NCBI RefSeq assembly: GCF_044360475.1
Contig: NZ_CP043494.1
Span: forward strand, 1,798,001-1,862,000
Direction: 5' to 3'
DNA: 64,000 nt
DNA from: Archangium minus
GTDB taxonomy: Bacteria; Myxococcota; Myxococcia; Myxococcales; Myxococcaceae
In this document: one piece after another, positions 37,063 through 46,004 of the stretch
Layout of the letters: every line of letters begins with the position of its first letter
Position numbering within the stretch: position 1 is the first letter of the stretch
Notes under the pieces: model-generated
What the model saw: the letters and a program-made list of their open reading frames with translations, nothing else
Told to the model about the DNA's origin: nothing
Database searches by the model: none
Program-made: the position numbers and the translations under genes

Positions 37063-37983
37063 ATGCAAACGCAAGCTCCCAAGCTCCAGCGGTCGAGTCC
37101 CGAGCCCCGGCCGATCCGGCGTGCGGGGCGCGCGACGCCGTACCTCTTCCTCGCCCCGTACCTGGTGCTGTTCGGGGTCTTCGTGGTGTTGCCGGCCCTC
37201 TACGGGTTGTGGATCAGCCTGCACGACTGGGACTTCCTGCTGCCGCGCAAGCCTTGGGTGGGGCTGCGCAACTACCAGAACCTCTTCTCGTCAGAGTCGC
37301 GCGACTTCAGTGACTTCTGGCAGAGCATGAGGGCCACCGGGCTCTTCACGCTGTTCAGCGTGCCGTTCCTCGTCACGGTGCCCCTGCTCGTCGCGCTGCT
37401 GCTCAACCGCCAGTTTCCCGGCCGCACCTTCTTCCGTGCTGTCTACTTCGCGCCCTACGTGCTCGGCGTGGCCGTGGTTGGCGTGCTCTGGCGGTTCCTG
37501 TTGGATCCCAACATCGGCCTGGTCAACCAGTCCCTGTCCGCGACCATCCCGTGGACCACCGCTGTGCCGTGGGCTTGGATCTCGCTAGTGGGCATGACGG
37601 TGTGGTGGACGCTCGGGTTCAACGCGATCATCTACCTCGCTGGGCTACAGGACATCCCCCGAGAGCTGTACGACGCCGCGAAGGTCGACGGTGCCACGCG
37701 TTGGCAGCAGTTCCTTCATGTCACGCTGCCGGGCTTGAAGCCGGTGCTGCTGCTCGTGCTCACGATGACGATCCTCAGCTCGGCCAACATGTTCGGCCAG
37801 TCCTACCTCGTCACGCGAGGCGCCCCGGCCAACGAGACGCGCACTGCGATCATGTTCATCGCCGACACGGGCCTGCGCTCCTTCCGCATGGGCAGCGCCG
37901 CGGCCATGAGCTACGTGCTCGCCCTCACGTTGCTTGTGATCAGCGCCTTCAACTTCCGTCTCCTCCGGCAGGAGGACACGTGA
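37063..37983 (+). CDS. sugar ABC transporter permease, MalF/UgpA type
   Basis: A 306-residue inner-membrane subunit with six hydrophobic helices. The binding-protein-dependent transport (EAA) loop is ELYDAAKVDGATRWQQFLHV with the conserved Gly, near residue 213, which docks on the ATPase. A short hydrophilic N-terminus precedes TPYLFLAPYLVLFGVFV. The stop overlaps the ATG of the second permease. Confidence 0.88.
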   Translation: MQTQAPKLQRSSPEPRPIRRAGRATPYLFLAPYLVLFGVFVVLPALYGLWISLHDWDFLLPRKPWVGLRNYQNLFSSESRDFSDFWQSMRATGLFTLFSVPFLVTVPLLVALLLNRQFPGRTFFRAVYFAPYVLGVAVVGVLWRFLLDPNIGLVNQSLSATIPWTTAVPWAWISLVGMTVWWTLGFNAIIYLAGLQDIPRELYDAAKVDGATRWQQFLHVTLPGLKPVLLLVLTMTILSSANMFGQSYLVTRGAPANETRTAIMFIADTGLRSFRMGSAAAMSYVLALTLLVISAFNFRLLRQEDT

Positions 37984-38825
37984 TGCGCGCCACCACCGCT
38001 CGGCCACTTTCTCGGCTTCCGTTCTACGTCCTGCTCGTGCTGCTGACGTGGGTCTTCGTGGCGCCGCTGCTGTGGATGCTGAGCACGTCACTGAAGACGA
38101 ATGCCGACGCGACCCGGCTGCCGCCGTCGTGGATTCCGAGGCCCTTCACGACCGAGGCCTACGTCCCCCTGCTCTCGCTGGGCTCCGAGACGCCGGTGCT
38201 GCGCTGGTTCCTCAACAGCATTCTCACAGCCACGGCCAATGCGCTGCTCGTGGTGGGCACGTCCGTCCTGGCGGCGTACGCCCTGGCCCGGCTGGAGTTC
38301 CCCGGCAGGCGAGTGCTGTTCGGGTTGATCGTCGGGACGCTGTTCATCCCAACCTTTGTCTTCCTGATTCCCAACTTCTTGATTGTCAGCAGTCTCGGCT
38401 GGCTCGACTCGCTGTGGGCGCTGATCGTGCCTGGAGCGGGGAGCGCCTTCGGCGTCTTCTTCATGCGCCAGTTCTTCACGTCACTGCCCCGGGAGCTGGA
38501 AGAGGCGGCGCTGCTCGAGGGCGCCAATCAGTGGCAGATCTTCTACCGGGTCATCCTGCCGCTCTCCCGTCCCGGCATTGCGACGCTGACGGTGCTGTCG
38601 TTCCTCACCAACTACAACGACTTCATCTGGCCGGTGTACGTGCTGTTCAGCCCGGGGAACTTCACGCTGCCGCCCGGGTTGTCCATCCTCCAGGGCGCTT
38701 ACACAACGAACTATCCGGTGATCATGGCGGGCGGTGTCCTGGCCAGCATCCCGGCGATCATCCTGTTCGTGCTCGCCCAGAGGCACGTGATTGAGGGCGT
38801 CTCCCGAAGCGGCCTGAAAGGCTGA
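37983..38825 (+). CDS. sugar ABC transporter permease, MalG/UgpE type
   Basis: A 280-residue partner permease with six hydrophobic helices. The EAA loop reads ELEEAALLEGANQWQIFYRV near residue 172, and the C-terminus ends in the usual VLAQRHVIEGVSRSGLKG form of carbohydrate permeases. It begins inside the stop of the first permease (TGATG). No nucleotide-binding subunit follows within the window, so the system presumably borrows a shared MsmX-like ATPase encoded elsewhere. Confidence 0.88.
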   Translation: MRATTARPLSRLPFYVLLVLLTWVFVAPLLWMLSTSLKTNADATRLPPSWIPRPFTTEAYVPLLSLGSETPVLRWFLNSILTATANALLVVGTSVLAAYALARLEFPGRRVLFGLIVGTLFIPTFVFLIPNFLIVSSLGWLDSLWALIVPGAGSAFGVFFMRQFFTSLPRELEEAALLEGANQWQIFYRVILPLSRPGIATLTVLSFLTNYNDFIWPVYVLFSPGNFTLPPGLSILQGAYTTNYPVIMAGGVLASIPAIILFVLAQRHVIEGVSRSGLKG

Positions 38826-39036
38826 GAAGGAGGCTCCATCATCGACGTGCGCGAGCCGTGTGCGGGCGCTCCACTAGGCACGGGGCTCCTTGCGTGCAAG
38901 CAGACAGGGGAGGGCCGCGCTCCGTCCCTCGGTGTGGGGCCGTGGGTCATGGCACCTTGCACCGTGGGGCGAGCGGCTCCACCTAGAGGAGGTCAGGGGC
39001 TTCACGTGTCTCTGTTCAACTCCTGGAGGTGTTTGC

Positions 39037-39279
39037 GTGAAGTTCGATCTTCCCTCGTTCCTGCTCGGCTCCGGCGCAGCTGCGAGCGCGGTGCTTCTCG
39101 GCAAGCGGCTGCGCCCGGTGCTGCTGGATCTGGCCACGCTCCTCTACCGAGCCACGGACTCCGCGCTGGCGAGGACTCCGATGAAGCAGGAAGACCTGGA
39201 GGAGCTGCTGTTCAAGGCCCGAGCCCGTGCGCGCCAGCTCACGGGAGGCTCCACGGCTCGCGGACACGCTCAGGCCTAG
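39037..39279 (+). CDS. small hypothetical protein with hydrophobic N-terminus
   Basis: Eighty residues from a GTG start preceded by TGGAGG about 8 nt upstream. The first third is hydrophobic (FLLGSGAAASAVLLGKRL), the rest amphipathic and charged (MKQEDLEELLFKARARARQ), which suggests a peripheral or single-pass membrane peptide. No family recognised. The good ribosome site and coherent composition are the reasons for calling it. Confidence 0.5.
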   Translation: MKFDLPSFLLGSGAAASAVLLGKRLRPVLLDLATLLYRATDSALARTPMKQEDLEELLFKARARARQLTGGSTARGHAQA

Positions 39280-39303
39280 GCCCTAGGTTTGTCTCCCCCG
39301 ATT

Positions 39304-39390
39304 GGGTCCCCGCGGTGGGATTCGAACCCGCCGCTCGGAGTCTTCGGCTCCTTACCGTCTGCTCGCCCGAGCAGAAGTGGTAGGTTGCGT
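39304..39390 (-). other. tRNA-like 3' remnant with hairpins
   Basis: Read on the minus strand, the segment has the T-arm GGGTTCGAATCCCACC followed by GCGGGGACC, the shape of a tRNA 3' end, and before it a hairpin with loop CCGAAGA that could be a degraded anticodon arm. The T-stem has a C-A mismatch, no matching 5' acceptor strand is present, and the next hairpin (CTGCTCG paired with CGAGCAG) does not form a proper D-arm. It looks like a decayed tRNA or an attachment-site duplicate. Confidence 0.35.
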
Positions 39391-39480
39391 CGAGATGCCT
39401 GTTTCCATGAGAAGGCAGGCCGGGTTTTCAATCATTGAAGCCCCAGGTATCACGTAGGTTCTCTCGGCGGGGGTCGAGGT

Positions 39481-40656
39481 ATGTTGTCCGAACGCATTCG
39501 AGGCCATGCCCTCTGGTTACGCTGTGTGTTGATTCTTGGCACTGCGTCGGCATATGGGCAGAGCGAACAATCCGCTTCAATCCCGCTCTGCCAACGAACG
39601 CCGCAAGTCCGCGACGCCATCAAGCGGGCAATCTGCTCGGAGTGCTCCTGCCAGGAGATTACGCAAGACCAGTTGAAGCAGCTCCGCGAATTGTCATTGG
39701 CCCAGATGGGCCTGACCCTGCTGCGGAGAGGGGAGTTGTCGGGCCTGGCCTCGCTGGAAAAGCTCGACCTTACTGGGAATCGCATCAAAACACTTCCCGA
39801 AAGTCTGCCATCTGAGTTGGGGTCGCTCAAGAGCTTGCGGTTGGAATTGACTCTGTTTGCACAGCTTCCTGATAGCCTTCTCAATCCCTTGCTCGAACGG
39901 CCCGGCTTCACCTGGGAAATTCCATACCCGGCTCAGACATGCGGGCGCTATGAGCCCACTGCGAGAGAGGATGCACCGAGCCTCTCTACATCCGACCTCG
40001 AGAGGGTGCTTCACCTCTCTCCAGACCACGGTCAGGTAGAGGTCCGGGCCTGGAAGGCACGAAAGAATGTTTACCTCGTTAGTGTCGTGATCGACACGGG
40101 TGAGCTCGAATTGTTCGCGGTCTCCATGGGCGTTGATGACCGGCTTTCTTTGCTGGCAAGAGCGGAGCATCCCATTACCCTCGGAGATGAATATGGTTAC
40201 AAGTTCGATCTTGCCCCCTATCGCCTTACCGGAAACGAGATCGGCTTTGGCCTCAGGCGCAGTCGTGGAGAACCCGTGCTGAACAATCAAACGGCCGAGG
40301 AGGAGGAACTCCAGGTCTTCCGTATCCACGGCAGCAAGCTCGAGCGCGTATTGAAGACAGTTGTTTATCGGCAGTACACCCGTGAGGGTCCTCCGCCAGG
40401 ATTCGCCAACGACAACGATGTCAACCTTGAGGACTGGCAGTGGGAGGAACGGTCCTGCTCGGTGCTTGCCGTGGCCAGGTCGAAGACGAACGATGTCTTC
40501 AATTGGGTCAAGGTGAGCTCGGCCGAGAGTTCGCAAAAGGGCGCGGTCCAGGGGGGCAATGGTGGTCCGCTTCCGGCCGTGGTGTTCCGCTGGAATGGCG
40601 AGCGTTACGAGGCCAAGGATGACAAGGAGAAATCCTGTTTCTTTGGCGAGGATTGA
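39481..40656 (+). CDS. secreted leucine-rich-repeat protein
   Basis: A 391-residue protein with a signal peptide (about residues 1-26, ending in SAYGQ). A Cys-rich segment (ICSECSCQEIT) precedes two to three leucine-rich repeats at about 70-130 (LRELSLAQMGLTLL, LASLEKLDLTGNRIKTLPESL). The rest, residues 140-391, is beta-rich with acidic stretches and no recognised domain. Codon use is less G+C rich than that of the neighbours (many TTG, GAA, AAT), and a tRNA-like remnant lies just upstream, both hinting at acquisition by transfer. Confidence 0.65.
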   Translation: MLSERIRGHALWLRCVLILGTASAYGQSEQSASIPLCQRTPQVRDAIKRAICSECSCQEITQDQLKQLRELSLAQMGLTLLRRGELSGLASLEKLDLTGNRIKTLPESLPSELGSLKSLRLELTLFAQLPDSLLNPLLERPGFTWEIPYPAQTCGRYEPTAREDAPSLSTSDLERVLHLSPDHGQVEVRAWKARKNVYLVSVVIDTGELELFAVSMGVDDRLSLLARAEHPITLGDEYGYKFDLAPYRLTGNEIGFGLRRSRGEPVLNNQTAEEEELQVFRIHGSKLERVLKTVVYRQYTREGPPPGFANDNDVNLEDWQWEERSCSVLAVARSKTNDVFNWVKVSSAESSQKGAVQGGNGGPLPAVVFRWNGERYEAKDDKEKSCFFGED

Positions 40657-41108
40657 AGGGCATCCACTCTGGCGCGTGCTGCATTCGTGACCTGGGAGCA
40701 CCGCTGGAATGGGAGAACGCAGGAGCGTACCTCTTCAACGAGATGTCTCCGGATAGTGCTCGCGGAGACTCCATGAGCCGAAGAGCCGGAGGCGGGAATT
40801 TCCGCACGTTCGGAGCCGTGGGGGGCCGAGGTGGGCAAACTGCCCCGGTCTGTCTGCCAGGACGACTCGGATAGCACGAGGTCTCGAAACGAGTGGGAGA
40901 GGACGACGGCCGCGGGCGTAACGCCCTGATGTGGCTCGGATTTCCCCGACGCTGATTTCTGCAATCCAAGACATCCATGACAAACAGCGCGGTTCCATCC
41001 CTGACATCTTGAGGGGTTCGCGATTTCTTGCATGGATGCACTTGTGTGAGGTCACTGTCTTCTGCCAATATCAAACATCTCCACATGTGGTGGAGACGAG
41101 GGGGAAGT
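40657..41108. other. 452-bp gap before the kelch lipoprotein gene
   Basis: No gene that I can support. Short minus-strand frames here contain a helix-turn-helix-like stretch (VSASTIRRHLVEEVR, about 40730-40780) split among frames, which may be decayed mobile-element DNA. The last 100 bp are less G+C rich and probably contain the promoter of the downstream gene. Confidence 0.35.
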
Positions 41109-44100
41109 TTGAAATATCCGTACGCAGCAGTGCTGACTGTGTCGAGCTGTCTGCTCCTGACGGCTTGTGGAAGCGCTTGGGAGGAAGAAGCACCAGGGCA
41201 GACGGGGGCCATCCCATCCGCCACCCTGGAGCTCTCGCCCGGGGAGTCGAAGACGGTGGGTCCCTTCCTAGTGGATCCTGATGAACCTCCTGCCCGGGAC
41301 GAACCTCTGACCCGAGAGGGGTTTCCCATCGGCTTCGCCCCCGAGGAGGAGGTACCCAGACTCGCGGCATCCGAGCTGGCCGTCATGGCCGCGGCCTCCT
41401 CGGATGGGGGCACCATCGAACTGGAGCCCAATGTCATTCAGGGCACCGCGAGGCTGACCAACCAGGACCCGGAGATTCTCGCGCTGCTAGCGGCGGACCC
41501 GTGGCACGTCAGCGGCAGTTCCAACAACTCCAGCATCGCCTACGTCTCTGCCACCAGCACGAAGCCGAGCGGCTACATCGGTCAGACCAGCACCATCCAG
41601 TTCAAAAGCCCCTCCGAGTACGACTTCACACTGCTCGTCGAATCCAGCGCGGGAGGAGATGCGGGCGTCGTCTACAACGTCTCAGCCAGGCGTGGAGCCT
41701 ACACGCTGCCCCCCGCGAGGGGGGTCGTGGTCTGGCCCCGTGAAACACCGCCCAACCCCACTCAGGTCAAGATCGAGGCGTGCATCGGCGCCATCCAGTT
41801 CGACTTCGGCGTGGATGAGAAGTGCGAGACGCCGTCCCCCGCGTTCCTGAGCGCCTCGGTGAGGAACGTCACCGTGTTCCGCCTGCCAGGCCAGCAGCGC
41901 TACGCGACCTACCTCACGGGCGGGGAGAGCATGAACAGCACCCTCTACTACAGCGTCCGGGGCAAGGACGGCCGCATCTACGCCCTCGCCAGACCCGTGA
42001 CGGCGACTGCCGCCTGCGACGAGGTCGTTCACATCTGCACCCCCATCTCGGATGACCTCCGGCCGCCGCCGCAGGGCAATCTCACCGGGCCCTGGGAGGT
42101 CATCGGAGAGACCTCCACCTACAGGCGCTCCATCTTGGCCACGTACCTGGCCCTCCCCACCATCACCCGCAGCCATGTCAGCACGAGCCCGACGTCGCCC
42201 CTGAGCGACCCGAGCACCTGGTGGACGATGAGCACGGCGATGGACCAGGGAGACTGGTCGCTCCAGAGCTCTGGCTATTTGCGCAGGGGTCGCGAGTTCA
42301 CCCGCTTCTCCACCACGCTGTCCCCCTCAACGCCGGCCGGACCGGTCACGGTCATCGCGAACCAGACCACGCCTGTGACCAAGGTGGTGGGAGGAGAGAC
42401 GCGGCACGCCTTTGTTATGCGGCCGGCCTACTTCTACGGCGCCGTCCGGCTGGCGGACCCCTCCATCCCCCTATACCCCGGCTCCCGCAGCACCCTGGAG
42501 TCGCTCTGGTTCGAGGCGGACTACGACAGCAACGGCGATGGCATCCCGAACGACCCGAGCATCGGCAACAACGGCACCTTCCTGCGCGCGACGGTGGCGG
42601 GTGGCTACTCCTACACGGCCTTCCCCCACAAGTTCGACCGGATCCGCGGCGAACTGGCCTCCACCTACGAGCAGGCCCTCCCCAGCCCGTATGATTTGCC
42701 GCTCACGTGGAACCAGGAGAACCTGAACCTCCGCTTCTGGTCGCAAGGCGCCTCGTTCAACACCCGGCCCGGAATGTATGACGAGTCACTCTTCCGGTAT
42801 GGCTCCCTGTCGCTCGTCCCGAGCAGTCACTCCGCGCTCCTGGGCGCTGGAGAGCAAAAGCTCATCGACCACGAGTACTGCTTCAACGAAGTGCAACTCC
42901 AGTACGCGACCACTTTAGGACGCCTCTATAACCCCTGGGCGGACGTGAGCGGCTCCTTCAACGGCAAGGACTGGAGGGATCTGCAGAGCACCTACTCAGT
43001 CGGCGGCCGCTTCTACGGCATCCCCGCGATCTGGGGGTACACGCCTCTGGATTCGGAGTTCCAGTCGGAGGGCTCGGTGTCGATGACGCTCCCGCAGGGC
43101 TCCTACACGCTCAAGCCCGGCGCCTACATGAAGAGCGACAACGGCACAGTGAACACGGCCACCTTCGCCCCCGTCAGTGTGACACTGGGCTGCGGGCAGC
43201 GGGTGAAGATCGTCCCGCCGCTCGCGGTGAGCATTTCCTCTGCCTCCGGCTGCGCCACTGGCCCGACGATTCCCATCTCCGGAGTGGTGAAGAGCAAGCC
43301 CGCCGTCGTGGACCGCATCTGGTACCGGCTCAACGGTGGTTCCGAGGTGACCGTCTGCACCAACTGCGGGCTCGATCCCTCCTACGCATTCACCCTTCCG
43401 CTCAAGGCCTGCCACAACACCCTCGAGGTGTTCGCCTACACCCTGGGCATGCCCGAGCCGGCCATCGGGGTGGCCAGTTTCGTTTGGGATGACCCGTCCG
43501 ACGGGCCGTCCTGCCCCGGCTACTGCGTCAACCGCCCACCCGTGGCGCGCTGCCGCGGACTCACCGTCCCAGCGGACTCGACCTGCAGCGGCTGCGCCTC
43601 TGTGGATGACGGCTCGTACGACCCGGACGAGAACGACACAATCAGCTGCGTGCAGACGCCGGGCTGCCCGTATGTGCGTGGTTCGCAGAAGGTGACCCTC
43701 ACTTGCACGGACAAGCTGGGGCTCTCCTCGTCGTGCGAGGCTACCGTCACGGTGGAGGACATGACGCCCCCGGCGCTCGTGTGCCCCACAGAGACGCCGG
43801 TGCTCGAGTGCCGCGATGGCAGCGCGGTGGCTACCTATACCCCCAGCGCTACTGACAACTGCGGCGGCGTTAGCACCCGATGCACCCCGCCGTCCGGTGC
43901 CAGCTTCCCGCTGGGCACCACCCAGGCGACCTGCACTGCCACCGACAGCGCGGGCAACACGGCCAGCTGCGCCATCCCCATTACTGTGCAGGACAACGAG
44001 CTCCCCACCCTCTCCTGTCCGGCTACCACCACCGCCGAGTGCGTGGGAGGGAGCGCCCGCGTGACGCCACCCGCCGCCACCGCGGCAGACACCTGTGTGT

Positions 44101-45482
44101 TGGCGGAGGTCTCCCAGCCCACGGAGGCCTCCTTCCCGCTCGGCTCCACGCCTGTCACCTACACGGCGAAGGACACCGCCGGGCAACAGGTTCAGTGCAC
44201 CTCGGCCATCAACGTCGTCGACACCCAGGCGCCCACGCTGGCGCTCAACGGGCCAGGCGTCATCACCCTTGATGTGGGGAGCCCGTACACCGAACAGGGT
44301 GCCACGGCCTCGGACGTCTGCGCGGGGGATCTCACCTCTCGAGTACGGATCTCCGGTACCGTCGATACCTCCACTGCGGGCAGCTACACTGTCACCTATG
44401 CGGTGGCAGATGGGTCCGGCCATGAGGTCACCACGGCGCGCACGGTGCACGTCGTGGCGGATACGGGCATCTGCCCCGCCGCCACAGGACGGTGGGTCGC
44501 CACCAGCAACCTGGCCAACATTAGCCACCTGTTGCACACCGCCACCCCGCTGCCTTCCGGCAAGGTGCTCGTGGTGGGCGGCTACACTTGGGCCACCGAG
44601 CTGTACGACCCGACCAGCGGAACCTGGACGGCCACGGGCAGCGCCATTGCTACCCACCGAGATCACACCACCACCTTGCTGCCCAACGGCCGGGTGCTCG
44701 TCGCAGGTGGTGATGGCAGCGAGTCCGGTTCGTTCGCCGAGTTGTACGACCCGGATTCCGGCCTGTGGCTGCCCACCGGCGCAATGACCTCGGCCCGGCG
44801 CTATCACACCGCCACCCTGCTGCCATCCGGCAAGGTGCTTGTCACCGGTGGCAGCAACGACGGAGGAATCACGCAGGCTTCGGCCGAGCTTTATGATCCG
44901 GTCCTCGGGACCTGGACGCTCGTGAGCGGCATGTCCACGGCTCGTGCCCATCACACGGCCACCCTCCTGCCCGACGGCAAGGTACTGGTGGTGGGTGGTA
45001 GTGGTGGGAGCGGCACTCTCCTGGCGTCGGCCGAGCTGTACGACCCGGCCTCCGGGACCTGGATGGCCGTGGGCGGGATGAGCACGGCCCGCGTTTATCA
45101 TACGGCCACCCTCTTGCCCGGCGGACAGGTACTCGTCACGGGTGGCGGGAGCAGCCTCACGCTCAGCAACACGACCGAGCTGTACGATCCGGTCTCCAGG
45201 AGTTGGACTGCCTCCGCCTCGATGGGGACGGCCCGCCGCTACCACACTGCCACCGTGCTGCAGGATGGTCGGGTGCTCGTTGTGGGCGGTTACAACCCGT
45301 ACAGCGGGATCCTCACCTCGGCGGAGCTGTACGACCCCCGCAGGCGCAGCTGGTGCCCCGCCGGTAACCTTGCCGTAGACCGCTACTCGCACACCGCCAC
45401 GCTGCTGCCCGATGGCCGGGTGCTCGTTGCGGCGGGCGTCAGCAACCGCAATACAGCCTCGGCCGAGTTGTACGTTCCGTGA
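41109..45482 (+). CDS. giant lipoprotein with HYR-like and kelch repeats
   Basis: About 1457 residues. I choose TTG 41109: GAGGGGGAAG sits just upstream and the product then begins with a perfect lipoprotein signal (KYPYAAVLTVSSCLLLTACGS, Cys near residue 20). ATG 41085 is the alternative. Residues about 100-800 are beta-rich and unassigned. Residues about 820-1120 contain HYR-type and Ig-like repeats with paired Cys (TPPALVCP, LGTTQATCTATDSAGNTASC, LPTLSCP, and a PYTEQGATASD unit). The last 340 residues are six to seven kelch units with the signature HTATLLPDGKVLVVGG...AELYDP, forming a propeller. Likely a surface or matrix adhesion protein; function is inferred from architecture only. Confidence 0.75.
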   Translation: MKYPYAAVLTVSSCLLLTACGSAWEEEAPGQTGAIPSATLELSPGESKTVGPFLVDPDEPPARDEPLTREGFPIGFAPEEEVPRLAASELAVMAAASSDGGTIELEPNVIQGTARLTNQDPEILALLAADPWHVSGSSNNSSIAYVSATSTKPSGYIGQTSTIQFKSPSEYDFTLLVESSAGGDAGVVYNVSARRGAYTLPPARGVVVWPRETPPNPTQVKIEACIGAIQFDFGVDEKCETPSPAFLSASVRNVTVFRLPGQQRYATYLTGGESMNSTLYYSVRGKDGRIYALARPVTATAACDEVVHICTPISDDLRPPPQGNLTGPWEVIGETSTYRRSILATYLALPTITRSHVSTSPTSPLSDPSTWWTMSTAMDQGDWSLQSSGYLRRGREFTRFSTTLSPSTPAGPVTVIANQTTPVTKVVGGETRHAFVMRPAYFYGAVRLADPSIPLYPGSRSTLESLWFEADYDSNGDGIPNDPSIGNNGTFLRATVAGGYSYTAFPHKFDRIRGELASTYEQALPSPYDLPLTWNQENLNLRFWSQGASFNTRPGMYDESLFRYGSLSLVPSSHSALLGAGEQKLIDHEYCFNEVQLQYATTLGRLYNPWADVSGSFNGKDWRDLQSTYSVGGRFYGIPAIWGYTPLDSEFQSEGSVSMTLPQGSYTLKPGAYMKSDNGTVNTATFAPVSVTLGCGQRVKIVPPLAVSISSASGCATGPTIPISGVVKSKPAVVDRIWYRLNGGSEVTVCTNCGLDPSYAFTLPLKACHNTLEVFAYTLGMPEPAIGVASFVWDDPSDGPSCPGYCVNRPPVARCRGLTVPADSTCSGCASVDDGSYDPDENDTISCVQTPGCPYVRGSQKVTLTCTDKLGLSSSCEATVTVEDMTPPALVCPTETPVLECRDGSAVATYTPSATDNCGGVSTRCTPPSGASFPLGTTQATCTATDSAGNTASCAIPITVQDNELPTLSCPATTTAECVGGSARVTPPAATAADTCVLAEVSQPTEASFPLGSTPVTYTAKDTAGQQVQCTSAINVVDTQAPTLALNGPGVITLDVGSPYTEQGATASDVCAGDLTSRVRISGTVDTSTAGSYTVTYAVADGSGHEVTTARTVHVVADTGICPAATGRWVATSNLANISHLLHTATPLPSGKVLVVGGYTWATELYDPTSGTWTATGSAIATHRDHTTTLLPNGRVLVAGGDGSESGSFAELYDPDSGLWLPTGAMTSARRYHTATLLPSGKVLVTGGSNDGGITQASAELYDPVLGTWTLVSGMSTARAHHTATLLPDGKVLVVGGSGGSGTLLASAELYDPASGTWMAVGGMSTARVYHTATLLPGGQVLVTGGGSSLTLSNTTELYDPVSRSWTASASMGTARRYHTATVLQDGRVLVVGGYNPYSGILTSAELYDPRRRSWCPAGNLAVDRYSHTATLLPDGRVLVAAGVSNRNTASAELYVP

Positions 45483-45536
45483 CCCCACCGGGAGGGTGAG
45501 AGCCAAGCCCTCCGGGAACGCGGTGAGAGGATGAAG

Positions 45537-45569
45537 AGCCCCGGTCACCAGGTATGGGTGACCGGGGCT
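45537..45569 (+). terminator. intrinsic terminator after the kelch lipoprotein gene
   Basis: A perfect 13-bp stem AGCCCCGGTCACC / GGTGACCGGGGCT with a 7-nt loop, followed by a moderately T-rich GTTGTGTCT. Confidence 0.75.
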
Positions 45570-45664
45570 GTTGTGTCTCCGATCGGCCGGGGTCCTATTG
45601 CGGCTGCACGGGTCTCAGGCTACCTCGCTTCGCGAGAGCATCACCGGCACCTGGGAGTCCTGGT

Positions 45665-45994
45665 ATGAGCGTGGATGGCAGTGGGCACCTGAAGATGTAC
45701 ATCCTCATTCGCGAGAGTGTGCCCACCGGCTTCGCGGTGCTGGCGGCGGCACACGCGTCCCTGGCGGCGTACCTGAAGTTCCGGGACGCGCCAGAGGTGG
45801 CGGAGTGGTTGTCGGGGCCCTTCTACAAGGCCGTGTGCAAGGTGACGGACGAGGAGTTCGAGCGGGCCAAGGCCTTCGAGGACCACGTGGTGCTCACCGA
45901 GTCAGCGCTGGGCGGACAGGAGGTGGCCATCGCCTTCAAGCCTCGCCGCGAGTGGCCCAAGGCCTTTCGCTTCTACCGTCTCTACCGCTCGTAG
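45665..45994 (+). CDS. PTH2-like small protein
   Basis: A 109-residue soluble protein. The run MYILIRESVPTGFAVLAAAH, a helix ASLAAYLKF, KAVCKVTDEEFERAK, VVLTESALGGQEVAIAF and the ending FKPRREWPKAFRFYRLYRS follows the order of strands and helices in the peptidyl-tRNA hydrolase 2 fold, including the ends commonly seen in bacterial PTH2-like hypothetical proteins. Catalytic activity is not evident. I start at ATG 45665; the longer frame from 45554 overlaps the terminator region. Confidence 0.55.
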   Translation: MSVDGSGHLKMYILIRESVPTGFAVLAAAHASLAAYLKFRDAPEVAEWLSGPFYKAVCKVTDEEFERAKAFEDHVVLTESALGGQEVAIAFKPRREWPKAFRFYRLYRS

Positions 45995-46004
45995 GGAGGA
46001 AGGG

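Noticed and set aside
38826..39036. A dedicated ABC ATPase or sugar-use gene after the permeases
   Set aside because: No frame with Walker motifs or enzyme features is present in this gap or next to it.
39304..39390. A functional tRNA gene
   Set aside because: The T-arm is mismatched, U33 is replaced, the D-arm does not form and no 5' acceptor strand pairs with GCGGGG.
40605..41055. Helix-turn-helix-like fragment suggestive of a transposase remnant
   Set aside because: Only about 15 residues (VSASTIRRHLVEEVR) look convincing, spread over broken frames; too little to call an insertion sequence.
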